Source of the DNA: Alphaproteobacteria bacterium
GTDB lineage: Bacteria > Pseudomonadota > Alphaproteobacteria > Elsterales > Elsteraceae
DNA: 64,000 bases
Assembly (NCBI GenBank): GCA_004292755.1
Contig: RDXE01000031.1
Coordinates: 27,727 to 91,726 of the forward strand
Direction: 5' to 3'
Of the stretch, positions 48,063-56,842 are shown piece by piece. Made by a program: the position numbers and the translations under genes. Within the stretch, counting starts at the first letter, position 1; each line of letters begins with the position of its first letter. The notes beneath the pieces are model-generated. The model made no database searches, was not told where the DNA came from, and saw only the letters and a list, made by a program, of their open reading frames with translations.

Positions 48063-48916
48063 GTGCGGCCAGTTCCACCTTCCTTGCCCATGCGCGCCAC
48101 ACGCTGGGGGGCAATCCAGTCACGCTGGTAGCGGCCTGTCTCGCCGGGCTGTTGATCCTGGTCGCGCTGTTGGCGCCCTGGATCGCGCCCTATGATCCAC
48201 TGGCGACCGATCCGATCAACAAGCTGCAACCCCCCTCAGCCAGCCATTGGTTTGGCACCGACCAGTTGGGCCGGGATGTGCTGTCGCGGGTGATCGCAGC
48301 GACGCGGCTGGATTTGGCGATCGCCGTTGCCTCCGTCGCGCTGGTATTTGTGTGCGGTACCTTGGCCGGTGTGGCGGCGGGCTATCTGGGTGGCTGGACA
48401 GACCGCATAGTCGGTCGCTTGGCCGACACGATCATGGCTTTTCCCCTGTTCGTGCTGGCGATGGGGATCGTCGCGGCCCTGGGCAACAGTGTCGGCAACA
48501 TCGTGCTGGCGACGGCCGTGGTGAACTTCCCCCTCTATGCCCGAATTGCACGCGCCGAAACCTCAGTCCGCCGCACCCAGGGCTGGGTGGAAGCGGCACG
48601 GCTGTGCGGCCACTCCGAACTCTCGATTGTGTTGACCCAGCTGCTGCCGAATCTGCTGCCGATCATGATGGTGCAGGTGTCGCTCACCCTCGGCTACGCC
48701 ATCCTGAATGCCGCGGGTTTGTCGTTCATCGGGTTGGGCGTCCGGCCACCCACGGCCGAGTGGGGGATCATGGTCGCTGAAGGCGCCACCTACATCATTT
48801 CTGGCGAGTGGTGGCTGGCCCTGTTCCCCGGCCTTGCGCTGATGGTGGCGGTGCTGACCTTCAACCTGTTGGGGGATGGCTTGCGCGATTTGTTAGACCC
48901 CAGGCGGCGGACATGA
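48059..48916 (+). CDS. Peptide-type ABC permease, DppC-like
   Basis: This is a 285-residue permease with the N-terminal HWFGTDQLGRDVLSRVIAATR hallmark of DppC and the EAA loop GWVEAARLCGHSELSIVLTQLLPNLLPIMMVQ. GTG start overlaps the DppB-like stop; its own stop overlaps the first ATPase start (ATGA). Forms the channel with the previous protein. Confidence 0.92.
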   Translation: MSAASSTFLAHARHTLGGNPVTLVAACLAGLLILVALLAPWIAPYDPLATDPINKLQPPSASHWFGTDQLGRDVLSRVIAATRLDLAIAVASVALVFVCGTLAGVAAGYLGGWTDRIVGRLADTIMAFPLFVLAMGIVAALGNSVGNIVLATAVVNFPLYARIARAETSVRRTQGWVEAARLCGHSELSIVLTQLLPNLLPIMMVQVSLTLGYAILNAAGLSFIGLGVRPPTAEWGIMVAEGATYIISGEWWLALFPGLALMVAVLTFNLLGDGLRDLLDPRRRT

Positions 48917-49893
48917 GCGCCCCGCCGCTGCTGGAGGTGCACGACCTCGCCGTCTCCTTCTCCACCCGCGCTGGCCGGGTTCCGGTGCTGGAGCATGTCT
49001 CCTTCACCCTCGCCAAGGGCGAGACTGTCGCGATGGTGGGGGAGAGCGGATCGGGCAAGTCAGTCACTGCCTATGCCATGCTGCGCCTGCTGGATCGCGC
49101 GGGGCGTATCGATGCCGGGCGGGTGCGGTTTGGCGGGGCGGACCTGTTCGCCCTATCCGATGCCGAGATGGCGGACATCCGTGGGCGCGAAGCCGCGATG
49201 ATCTTCCAAAACCCGCGCGCCGCCCTGAACCCCACCCGCCGGGTGGGCGATCAGATTGGCGATGTGCTGCGCCGCCACGGCGCGATCCCGGCCAATCAGG
49301 TCCGCCAGCGGGTGCTAGACCTGCTGGACCAAGTGAAGATCCCCGATCCTGCCCGGCGGGCCAATGCCTATGCCTTTGAATTGTCTGGCGGCATGTGCCA
49401 ACGGGTGATGATCGCGTTGGCGCTGGCGTGCTCGCCTGCCCTGTTGATCGCTGACGAGCCGACCACCGGGCTGGATGTCACCACCCAGGCAGCCGTGATG
49501 GCGACCATCCGGGCGCTGGCCAAGGATCGCCGCATGGCCACCATTCTGATCACCCATGATCTGGCCCTCGCCGCTGAGCAGGCCGACCGGGTGATCGTGA
49601 TGCATGCAGGCCATGTGGTGGAGGATGCGCCGACGGCTGCCCTGTTTGCTGCCCCGCGCCACCCCTACACCCGCGCCCTGCTGCGCGCCACGCCGCGTAC
49701 CACGGGCAGTCTGGCTGATCTTGAGTCGATCCCAGGCTCCCTGCCCACCCTCACCGCACCCGACCTGCCACCCTGTCGCTTCGCCGCCCGCTGCCCCGGC
49801 GCCACGGCTGTGTGCCGACGCGAGCCGCTGCCACGCCATCGCGGCGACGGTCGGCTGGTGGCCTGCCATCACCCGCTGGAGGGCGCGCCATGA
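48913..49893 (+). CDS. Peptide-type ABC ATPase, DppD-like
   Basis: This is a 326-residue ATPase. Walker A GESGSGKS, Q-loop IFQNPRAALNPT, signature LSGGMCQRVMIA and Walker B LLIADEPTTGLD are intact, with switch His in LITHDLAL. The C-terminal oligopeptide extension RFAARCPGATAVC carries the Cys pair typical of DppD/OppD. Coupled by ATGA overlaps on both sides. Confidence 0.93.
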   Translation: MSAPPLLEVHDLAVSFSTRAGRVPVLEHVSFTLAKGETVAMVGESGSGKSVTAYAMLRLLDRAGRIDAGRVRFGGADLFALSDAEMADIRGREAAMIFQNPRAALNPTRRVGDQIGDVLRRHGAIPANQVRQRVLDLLDQVKIPDPARRANAYAFELSGGMCQRVMIALALACSPALLIADEPTTGLDVTTQAAVMATIRALAKDRRMATILITHDLALAAEQADRVIVMHAGHVVEDAPTAALFAAPRHPYTRALLRATPRTTGSLADLESIPGSLPTLTAPDLPPCRFAARCPGATAVCRREPLPRHRGDGRLVACHHPLEGAP

Positions 49894-50876
49894 TTCCGCT
49901 GCTGGATGTCGCCGAGTTGCAGGTGAAATTCCCCGTCGCCCGCAAGATCGGCTTCGGCCCGGCGCGCCCCAGCTTTGTCCACGCCGTCGATGATGTCTCC
50001 TTGACCCTGCAGGCGGGGGAGACCGTTGGCCTGGTGGGAGAGAGCGGGTGTGGCAAATCCACGCTGGCGCGCACGCTGTGCCGCTTGATCGACGCCACCT
50101 CTGGCTCGATCCAGTTGGAAGGTCGGGAGTTGTCCCATGTCCCGATCCGCCGGGCCGCGCGCGAGCCCTGGCGCGGCGACATTCAGTTGGTGTTCCAGGA
50201 CGCGCTGGACGCAATCAACCCGCGCATGACTGCGTTCCAGGCAATTGCGGACCCGTTGAAGCGTCTGCGCGGCCTGAAACCAGGACCGGAGTTGGACCGC
50301 CGGGTCGCCGAAGTGGCGGAGAGTTGCGGCGTGTCGGCGGGCCTGCTGGGGCGCTTTCCGCATCAGTTGTCTGGCGGCCAGCGGGCGCGGGTGGGCATTG
50401 CCCGCGCGATTGCCTGTCGGCCCAAGCTGTTGGTCCTGGACGAGCCGACGGCTGCCCTTGATGTCTCGGTGCAGGTGGTGATCCTCCACCTGTTGGCCCA
50501 GCTGAAGCGCGACCTGGGCATGAGCTATCTGTTCGTCTCCCACGATTTGAACGTTGTGCGGATGTTCTGCGACCGGATTGTGGTGATGTATCTCGGCAAG
50601 ATCGTTGAGACGGGTCCGGCTGCCGAGCTGTTCGCCAACCCCCGCCACCCCTACACGGCGGCGTTGCTGGCCGCGATTCCCTCCGGCATTCCAGGTGCTG
50701 CCCCGCCGCCCGTGCTGGAGGGCGAGCCCAAAAGCCCAATCGACCCCTCCCCCACCGCCTGCCGCTTCGCCGGACGCTGCCCCGCCGAACAACCGCACTG
50801 CACCACCGCTGCCCCGCCCTGGGTGCGGGTGGGCCATGGTCATCACGCGCTCTGCCATTTGGTGACAGGCGCTTAG
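49890..50876 (+). CDS. Peptide-type ABC ATPase, DppF-like
   Basis: This is a 328-residue ATPase. Walker A GESGCGKS, Q-loop VFQDALDAINPRM, signature LSGGQRARVGIARA, Walker B LLVLDEPTAALD and VSHDLNVVRMF are intact; the C-terminal CRFAGRCPAEQPHC extension is present. ATG at 49890 overlaps the DppD-like stop. Completes the importer. Substrate may be a nitrogen compound given the nearby allophanate hydrolase. Confidence 0.93.
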   Translation: MIPLLDVAELQVKFPVARKIGFGPARPSFVHAVDDVSLTLQAGETVGLVGESGCGKSTLARTLCRLIDATSGSIQLEGRELSHVPIRRAAREPWRGDIQLVFQDALDAINPRMTAFQAIADPLKRLRGLKPGPELDRRVAEVAESCGVSAGLLGRFPHQLSGGQRARVGIARAIACRPKLLVLDEPTAALDVSVQVVILHLLAQLKRDLGMSYLFVSHDLNVVRMFCDRIVVMYLGKIVETGPAAELFANPRHPYTAALLAAIPSGIPGAAPPPVLEGEPKSPIDPSPTACRFAGRCPAEQPHCTTAAPPWVRVGHGHHALCHLVTGA

Positions 50877-50898
50877 CGCTGGCCTAGGCTCCAAACCC

Positions 50899-51804
50899 AT
50901 GGAGTGGGTGTGGATACCGATCACCTGCGCGGCGGCGTTCTTTCAGATGCTGCGGACGGCGGTGCAGAAACAATTGAAGGGCGTGCTCTCCACCAATGGG
51001 GCCGCCTTCACGCGGTTTGGCTTTGCGGTGCCGGTGGCTCTGCTTTATGGGGCGCTGCTGCATTGGGGTTGGGGCCTGCCGTGGCCGACGGTACCGCCCG
51101 AGTTCGTGGCATGGGTGACGCTGGGCAGCGTGGCGCAGATCCTGGCCACCTCCCTGCTGCTGATCGCCGTAACCCGCCAGAGCTTCGCCATCGGCACGGC
51201 CTATTCCAAAACCGAAGTGGTGCAGGCCGCCTTGGTGGAGGTGGCGGTGCTGGGCTACGCGATTACCGGCCAGAGTGCGGCTGCGATGGCGCTTGCCACT
51301 CTGGGCGTGATGCTGACGGCGATGAAGGACAGCCGCCAGCCCGTGCAGGCCCTGGTGGCGGGCCTTGCCGATGCCGGGGCGTGGATTGGCATTGCAGCTG
51401 GCGGCCTGTTCGGCATCGCCGCCGTCGCCTTCCGCGCGGCCGCCCTCGGCCTTGGTGACACAACCGTCGCGATGGCGGCCGCAGTCACCCTGATTGTCTC
51501 GACCAGCTTGCAAACCCTGTTGATGGCCGCCTGGCTGGTATGGCGTGAGCCCGAGCAACTGCCCCGCATCGCCACCCACTGGCGCCAAGGCGCGCTGGCT
51601 GGCCTGACCGGCGCGCTCGCCTCCGCCTGCTGGTTCACCGCCTTCACCCTGACCGTCGCCGCCTATGTCCGCACCCTCGGCCTGATCGAACTGTTGTTCG
51701 CCTATGCGGCCTCGATGTTTTGGTTCCGCGAACGGGTCAAACCGTTGGAACTCGTCGGGATTGGGCTGCTGGCGCTGGGGATTGCGGTGTTGTTGCAGCG
51801 GTAG
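50899..51804 (+). CDS. EamA/DMT-family transporter
   Basis: This is a 301-residue membrane protein with about ten helices in two EamA repeats (AAAFFQMLRTAVQKQLKGV, then GGLFGIAAVAFRAAALGLGDT, ending FAYAASMFWFRERVKPLELVGIGLLALGIAVLL). ATG at 50899, 22 bases after the DppF-like stop, so possibly part of the same operon as an exporter. Unlike the island transporter at 3193, it has the host's GC-rich composition. Substrate unknown. Confidence 0.85.
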   Translation: MEWVWIPITCAAAFFQMLRTAVQKQLKGVLSTNGAAFTRFGFAVPVALLYGALLHWGWGLPWPTVPPEFVAWVTLGSVAQILATSLLLIAVTRQSFAIGTAYSKTEVVQAALVEVAVLGYAITGQSAAAMALATLGVMLTAMKDSRQPVQALVAGLADAGAWIGIAAGGLFGIAAVAFRAAALGLGDTTVAMAAAVTLIVSTSLQTLLMAAWLVWREPEQLPRIATHWRQGALAGLTGALASACWFTAFTLTVAAYVRTLGLIELLFAYAASMFWFRERVKPLELVGIGLLALGIAVLLQR

Positions 51805-51959
51805 GGGGAACTCTGCGTTCTTTTAAGATAAACAGTTAGAAATCTAACGCTAACCGGTTGCCGTTCAAGTTGCAGAATACTATCCTAATGGGCGTCGGGT
51901 TGGCCAGATTGATCTGGCAGTAGGGCGGGTGCTCCCCCTTCTTCGCAGGAGATCGCAGC

Positions 51960-52832
51960 GTGGCGTACTCCGATGAGATCATCATGACTGCCGCGAAATG
52001 GGCTGAAGAAGAGATACAGCAAAAACTTGATGCTGATGTACTATACTTTGACTCCACGATTGATTTCTCGATAATTACCTACTTTCGAGACACAATTGAG
52101 CAAATTGGGGCGCACCATGAGCGCCGATCTGCCATTGCAATTGTTTTGACATCACCAGGCGGCTACCCTGTAGCAGTGGAAAAACTCGTTGAGATTGTCC
52201 GCCATCATTACAAGTCTGTTTATTTTATTGTGCCTGTCATAGCCATGTCTGCAGGAACAATTTTCTGCATGTCTGGCGATAAAATTTATATGGACTATAC
52301 CTCATCTCTTGGCCCGATTGACCCGCAGGTTCCTGATCGTGAAAATAGAACTTTGATACCAGCGCTTGGACACATCGATAAGATTGATGAAATTGTTGAG
52401 AAATCGAGAAATGGCACGATAACACCTGTAGAGTACGAGTGGTTTCTCCGACAAGATTTCGGAATCATTCAGAATTATAGACAGGCCTATAATCTGTCTG
52501 TCGCATTGATAGAAAAATGGCTGGTCCAGTTTAAATTCAAGGACTGGGATAGCCATCGTACAACTAATCCGGGTGCCCGCGTTACAGACGATGAAAAGAG
52601 AGCGCGTGCCAAAGACATTGCTCGACTACTATCCGACAATGCGCACTGGCACTCGCATGGGCGAATGATCGGATTACAAACGCTTCGGGATGTATGCCGC
52701 CTCGAAATTGATGATTTCGGTCTGGATCCAGATCTGCGAAACTCAATCCGGCGTTATAGTGATACGCTGACCGATGTCAAAAGCAGACGCGGGTTCCGTG
52801 CTTTGATTTTCAGCAGCCTTATCCGGGAGTAA
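51960..52832 (+). CDS. SDH-family Clp-fold serine proteinase (SppA-like)
   Basis: This 290-residue protein resembles the serine-dehydrogenase-proteinase family of the ClpP/crotonase fold. Motifs are AIVLTSPGGYPVAVEKLVEIVR (oxyanion), YFIVPVIAMSAGTIFCMSGDKIYMD with the candidate nucleophile Ser in AMSAGT, and SLGPIDPQVPD. No signal peptide or long membrane helix is present. GTG at 51960 has AGGAGA eight bases upstream. DNA is AT-richer than neighbours, pointing to acquisition. The next small gene follows 3 bases later. Confidence 0.78.
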   Translation: MAYSDEIIMTAAKWAEEEIQQKLDADVLYFDSTIDFSIITYFRDTIEQIGAHHERRSAIAIVLTSPGGYPVAVEKLVEIVRHHYKSVYFIVPVIAMSAGTIFCMSGDKIYMDYTSSLGPIDPQVPDRENRTLIPALGHIDKIDEIVEKSRNGTITPVEYEWFLRQDFGIIQNYRQAYNLSVALIEKWLVQFKFKDWDSHRTTNPGARVTDDEKRARAKDIARLLSDNAHWHSHGRMIGLQTLRDVCRLEIDDFGLDPDLRNSIRRYSDTLTDVKSRRGFRALIFSSLIRE

Positions 52833-52835
52833 ACC

Positions 52836-53069
52836 ATGCGCAATACCCGAGTTGACGTCACGCTTGATGAGCAGAGGCGGCTGGTACTGGAAGCAGGAGA
52901 GCGGGCGCCATCACAGTTCCACGAGCAGATTGAGCAAATGCGCAAGGCTCGCCAAGGCGCGTTGGGATACCATGACATCCGACCTGAGCCGCAGGGTTTC
53001 GATCTGTCCCGGATGTTCGAGCCAATCGCCCGCCCCGTCCTCGTCCGCACGCTTGATCGGGGGCGGTAG
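52836..53069 (+). CDS. Small unknown protein paired with SDH proteinase
   Basis: This is a 77-residue charged protein (TRVDVTLDEQRRLVLEAGER, QIEQMRKARQGALGYHDIRP). Its ATG starts 3 bases after the proteinase stop, so translation is coupled. No domain recognised. The long helix could bind the proteinase as adaptor or inhibitor; this is inference. Confidence 0.6.
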   Translation: MRNTRVDVTLDEQRRLVLEAGERAPSQFHEQIEQMRKARQGALGYHDIRPEPQGFDLSRMFEPIARPVLVRTLDRGR

Positions 53070-53179
53070 ACGGAGCCAACACAAATCAAGGCACTCAGTT
53101 GCCGAGGCGATAAATTTTCACCAAGCAAAAAGCTCCGCGGCTTTCCAACGGAAGCAAGCACGCGGAGCGATCATGGTGC

Positions 53180-53674
53180 CTACACCAACGGGCGATCTTG
53201 CGCCGTCGCCTGGGCTTGCGCCTCGGCTAGGCGCTGTTGGTAGAGCGCGGTGAAGTCGAAGGGTTGGATCAACAGCGGCGGGAAGCCGCCGTCGCGGCTG
53301 GCGTCGGAGATCAGGGCGCGGGCGTAGGGGAACAGCAGGCGCGGGCATTCGATCAGCACGATTGGCTGCAGGTGCTGCTCGGGAATGTCCTGGGCCACCT
53401 GGAAGATGCCGGCATAGGCCAGATCGACGACGAACAGCTTGGTGGCGCCCGCGCTGGCTTCGGCTTCAATGTGCAGCACCACTTCGTACATCCGGTCGGC
53501 CAGCGGCGTGGCGTTAACGCGCACGTCCACTTGCACCTGTGGCGCGTCGCGCTGCTCCATGTACACGCGCGGGGCGTTGGGGTTCTCGAAGGAGAAATCC
53601 TTCAGATACTGCATCTGGACGACCAGCGGCGGGGGCAACGGCTGCTGGGTGGTGCCGTTCGCGGCGTCGGTCAT
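53180..53674 (-). CDS. secB: Protein-export chaperone SecB
   Basis: This is a 164-residue chaperone. It has VVQMQYLKDFSFENPNAPRVY, VVLHIEAEASAGATKLFVVDLAYAGIF and LLFPYARALISDASRDGGFPPLLIQPFDFTALY, the standard SecB signature. It keeps preproteins unfolded for SecA. ATG at 53674 is preceded by AAAGGA. C-terminal tail is short and basic. Reads with the phosphatase and fxsA on the minus strand. Confidence 0.96.
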   Translation of the reverse strand: MTDAANGTTQQPLPPPLVVQMQYLKDFSFENPNAPRVYMEQRDAPQVQVDVRVNATPLADRMYEVVLHIEAEASAGATKLFVVDLAYAGIFQVAQDIPEQHLQPIVLIECPRLLFPYARALISDASRDGGFPPLLIQPFDFTALYQQRLAEAQAQATAQDRPLV

Positions 53675-53721
53675 GGCGGGTCCTTTGGACTGGGGCAAGG
53701 AAGGCCGCGGCCTAGCACGGC

Positions 53722-54273
53722 TTAGGGTATGTGGACAACCTCTGCGGCACCGTCCCGCGGCACGCGCACCACTGTGCCGTTCGTAACGGCGAGGCCGGTC
53801 AGGCCGCGGATGAAGCCCCAGTGGGACACCACCAGCACCTCATCACGCTCCGGGTGCTCGGCCATAGCGGCGTGGAAGCGCTGGCAGCGGATGGCGAGTG
53901 CGGCCTCGCTTTCCTCCATCTCCGGCCACCAGCGCGGCGGCAGATGGTCTAGCGCAACAGTGGGAAAGCGAGTGGCCAGCACGGCGGGGTGGGAGCCGAC
54001 ATCACAGGCGAATGCCGCCCGCTCCCCCACCAACGGCTCGACGTGGGAAAGGTCGAGGCCCAGATGACCGCAGATCACTTCAGCGGTTTGCAGCGCGCGC
54101 GAATAGGGGCTGGCAATCACCCGCCGCAGGCGCACCCCCTCCAGCGCGCGAGCAGCCGACAGCGCCTGGGCGCGGCCAAGGTCGGTCAGTTCCGGATCTT
54201 CAATGCCGGGGTCAACCCGCGTCTGAGTGAAGTGCAGGTTGAACAAGGATTGACCGTGACGCACCAGGATCAT
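53722..54273 (-). CDS. Histidine phosphatase family protein
   Basis: This is a 183-residue phosphoglycerate-mutase-like protein. It has the RHG motif LVRHGQSLFN with the phospho-accepting His, ELTDLGRAQALSAA, VRLRRVIASPYSRALQTAEV, and late VVSHWGFIRGL with the second His. ATG at 54273 overlaps the fxsA stop (ATGA). Substrate unknown. Confidence 0.88.
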   Translation of the reverse strand: MILVRHGQSLFNLHFTQTRVDPGIEDPELTDLGRAQALSAARALEGVRLRRVIASPYSRALQTAEVICGHLGLDLSHVEPLVGERAAFACDVGSHPAVLATRFPTVALDHLPPRWWPEMEESEAALAIRCQRFHAAMAEHPERDEVLVVSHWGFIRGLTGLAVTNGTVVRVPRDGAAEVVHIP

Positions 54274-54815
54274 GGCTTCGGGTCTCCCCACGGGTTGCGG
54301 CGACCGTCTGGCGGTCGATGGTCGGGGCCAGTCGCGGCGGGACCGGCGCTCGGCCCGTCCAGGGTGCCAGGACGATGGGGGGTGGGCTGCACCTCCTCCA
54401 CCGGAACATCAATGATCACGGGCCCCATCCCCGAAGCCGACGCCCCTGGTGCGGCGGGTGGCACCGGGGGACGGCCAAAGATCAAGCGGGCCAAGCGATG
54501 TTGCAGGGGTCGGGCCAGCAGCGCCAGGGCCAACAGGTCGGTCACCGGACCCGGCAGAATCAGTAAGATGCCCGCCAGCACCACGCACAGGCCCCGGGCC
54601 ACATCGGCCACCGGGCTCTCACCCCGGCGAAAGGCCTCCGCCAGATCGCCCAGGGTGGCGCGGCCCAACACGCGGAGCACCAGCACCCCCACCACAGCCG
54701 AGAGCAGCAGCAACCCCAGGGTTGGCAGCGCGCCGATGGCGTCTCCAATCACGATCAGCGCGACCAGCTCGATGATGGGGAGCGCAATCAGTCCGTAGCG
54801 AATCAGCATTCCCAT
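54270..54815 (-). CDS. fxsA: FxsA family membrane protein
   Basis: This is a 181-residue protein with four helices near the N-terminus (LIALPIIELVALIVIGDAIGA, LGLLLLSAVVGVLVL, GLCVVLAGILLILPGPVTDLL). These match FxsA, a cytoplasmic membrane protein that interferes with F exclusion of phage T7 in E. coli. The C-terminal 70 residues are proline-rich and cytosolic. It is divergent from the Tim44-like gene with 102 bases between. Confidence 0.85.
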   Translation of the reverse strand: MGMLIRYGLIALPIIELVALIVIGDAIGALPTLGLLLLSAVVGVLVLRVLGRATLGDLAEAFRRGESPVADVARGLCVVLAGILLILPGPVTDLLALALLARPLQHRLARLIFGRPPVPPAAPGASASGMGPVIIDVPVEEVQPTPHRPGTLDGPSAGPAATGPDHRPPDGRRNPWGDPKP

Positions 54816-54917
54816 GCTTGCTCTCTGGTGTAGGGCCGCCTATCTCACTGAAGACCGGCGCGGCCCTCCACCATGTGGGGGAGGGTGGGGCAAAGGCAAC
54901 CGGTGGCGGCACGAACG

Positions 54918-55604
54918 ATGGGCGACAGCTTTCCCGTGATTGATATTCTGTTGTTCGCAATGGTGGCAGTGTTCCTGTTCCTGCGCTTGCGCAGTGTGCT
55001 GGGACGACGCACTGGCCACGAACAACAACGCCCCAACCCCTTCTCGGTCCAAGATGCCGCCACCCGCGCGGCGGATCGGCCCGCGGCTGACAGCACTGTG
55101 GTGCCGTTCCCCGGTCGTGTGACGGTGGAGCATGACCCCTCGGTGCCGGTGCCCTTGGCAATCGGCATGAAGCAGGTGCGCGAGGCCGATCCAAGCTTCT
55201 CCGAAGCCGATTTCCTGGATGGCGCACGTCAGGTGTTCCCGATGATCGCGGCGGCCTTCGCCAAGGGCGATCTTGCCACGCTGCGCACCTTCCTGGCTGA
55301 TGCCGTCTACGGCGGCTTTGCCCGCGCAGTGGAAGAGCGCCAGCGCCAGGGTCACACCCTGGAGACTGAAATTGTCGAGCTGCCGGGTGTGGACCTGTAC
55401 GAGGCCCGCATGGATGGTCGTCTCGCCGCCATCACCGTGCGCTATGCGTCACGCCAGATCAGTGTCACGCGCGACGCCGAGGGTCGTGTGATCGACGGCA
55501 ACCCGAACGTGCCGGACGACTTGGTGGACCTCTGGACCTTCGTGCGCGACGTGCGCTCCAGCGATCCGAATTGGCAACTGGCTGCAACCCGCGTTCCGGA
55601 ATGA
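54918..55604 (+). CDS. Tim44-like domain protein
   Basis: This is a 228-residue protein with an N-terminal membrane helix (VIDILLFAMVAVFLFLRL) and a C-terminal Tim44/TimA domain (SFSEADFLDGARQVFPMIAAAFAKGDLATLRTFL, ITVRYASRQISVTRDAEGRVID). In alphaproteobacteria it is considered the bacterial relative of the mitochondrial import factor. ATG at 54918; its stop overlaps the mltA start (ATGA), a conserved arrangement. Confidence 0.9.
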   Translation: MGDSFPVIDILLFAMVAVFLFLRLRSVLGRRTGHEQQRPNPFSVQDAATRAADRPAADSTVVPFPGRVTVEHDPSVPVPLAIGMKQVREADPSFSEADFLDGARQVFPMIAAAFAKGDLATLRTFLADAVYGGFARAVEERQRQGHTLETEIVELPGVDLYEARMDGRLAAITVRYASRQISVTRDAEGRVIDGNPNVPDDLVDLWTFVRDVRSSDPNWQLAATRVPE

Positions 55605-56827
55605 TCACCGGGGTGCTGCGGCGTGGGCCGCAGGCGGTTCGGGCACTGGGGGCTTTGGCCCTCACGGCCCTGATGCTGGCTGGCTGCGCAACTGAGCCCC
55701 CCGCCCCTCCTGTTGCACCCGGTCGCGAGCCGCCTGATCGCCTGACCCTCACCCCGGCCCGCTTCGCCGACCTGCCGGGCTGGGCACAGGATGATCCAGT
55801 CGCCGCCCTGCCAGCCCTTGCCCGGTCCTGCCGGGTGATCACCCGCCTGCCCGCCGACCGCGCCATCGGCCCGGATGCTGTGGGGGGGCGGGCTGGAGAT
55901 TGGCAGGCCGCCTGTGCCGCGTTGCCGACCGGTGCCGCGGCAACCCCGGCTGCCGCCCGCCAATTCTTCGAGACATGGTTTCACCCGTTCCGCGCAGTCG
56001 GCAACCGCGGCGCCGATGGCTTGTTCACGGGCTATTACGAGCCAGAGCTCGTGGGCGCGCGCACCCGGTCCCCTACCACGCCGGTGCCGCTGTTGCGGCG
56101 CCCGGATGATCTGGTGATGGTGGAGTTGGGCGATTGGCGCACCGACCTGCGCGGTCAACGGGTCGCTGGTCGCGTGCGCGATGGTCGCCTCATCCCGTAT
56201 GCAACGCGGGCGGAAATTGACGCAGGTGCGCTGGCCAATCGCGGGTTAGAGTTGATTTGGGTCTCCAGCGCGATTGATGCGTTTTTCCTCCACATCCAGG
56301 GCTCCGGCGCGGTGCGCCTGCCCGATGGCAGCCGCGTGCGGGTCGGCTATGCCGCCCAAAACGGCCACGCCTATGTGCCGATCGGTCGACCGATGGTGGA
56401 GCGCGGGCTGCTGCCGCGGGACGGCGTGTCCATGCAATCGATCCGCGCGTGGTTGGAGGCCAACCCGGCTGACGCCACTGCGATCATGAACCTGAACCCC
56501 AGCTACATCTTCTTTCGCGAAACCCCGGACGGGCCTGTCGGCGCGCAAGGGGTCACGCTGGTCCCTGGGCGTAGTCTTGCCATTGATCCCGCCTTCCTGC
56601 CGCTGGGGGCACCACTGTGGCTGGACATCGGCGATGAGGCGGCCCCCGGTGGGCGCTTGCAGCGCTTGGTCATTGCCCAGGACACCGGCGGTGCCATCCG
56701 CGGCCCCGTGCGGGGCGACGTGTTCTGGGGCACCGGGGTGGACGCGGGCGAGCGTGCTGGCCGCTACCGCCAGACCGGCAGCTACTGGCTGCTGCTGCCG
56801 CGCAGCGTCACTCCACCCCAACGCTGA
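55601..56827 (+). CDS. mltA: Membrane-bound lytic murein transglycosylase A
   Basis: This 408-residue lipoprotein has an N-terminal lipobox LMLAGC, then the MltA domain: TGYYEPELVGARTRS, DAFFLHIQGSGAVRLPDGS, RVGYAAQNGHAYVPIGR, and the C-terminal 3D domain VIAQDTGGAIRGPVRGDVFWG with the catalytic Asp. It cleaves glycan strands to anhydromuropeptides. Start overlaps Tim44-like stop. Confidence 0.94.
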   Translation: MITGVLRRGPQAVRALGALALTALMLAGCATEPPAPPVAPGREPPDRLTLTPARFADLPGWAQDDPVAALPALARSCRVITRLPADRAIGPDAVGGRAGDWQAACAALPTGAAATPAAARQFFETWFHPFRAVGNRGADGLFTGYYEPELVGARTRSPTTPVPLLRRPDDLVMVELGDWRTDLRGQRVAGRVRDGRLIPYATRAEIDAGALANRGLELIWVSSAIDAFFLHIQGSGAVRLPDGSRVRVGYAAQNGHAYVPIGRPMVERGLLPRDGVSMQSIRAWLEANPADATAIMNLNPSYIFFRETPDGPVGAQGVTLVPGRSLAIDPAFLPLGAPLWLDIGDEAAPGGRLQRLVIAQDTGGAIRGPVRGDVFWGTGVDAGERAGRYRQTGSYWLLLPRSVTPPQR

Positions 56828-56842
56828 CCGGCGCTCAGTGCC

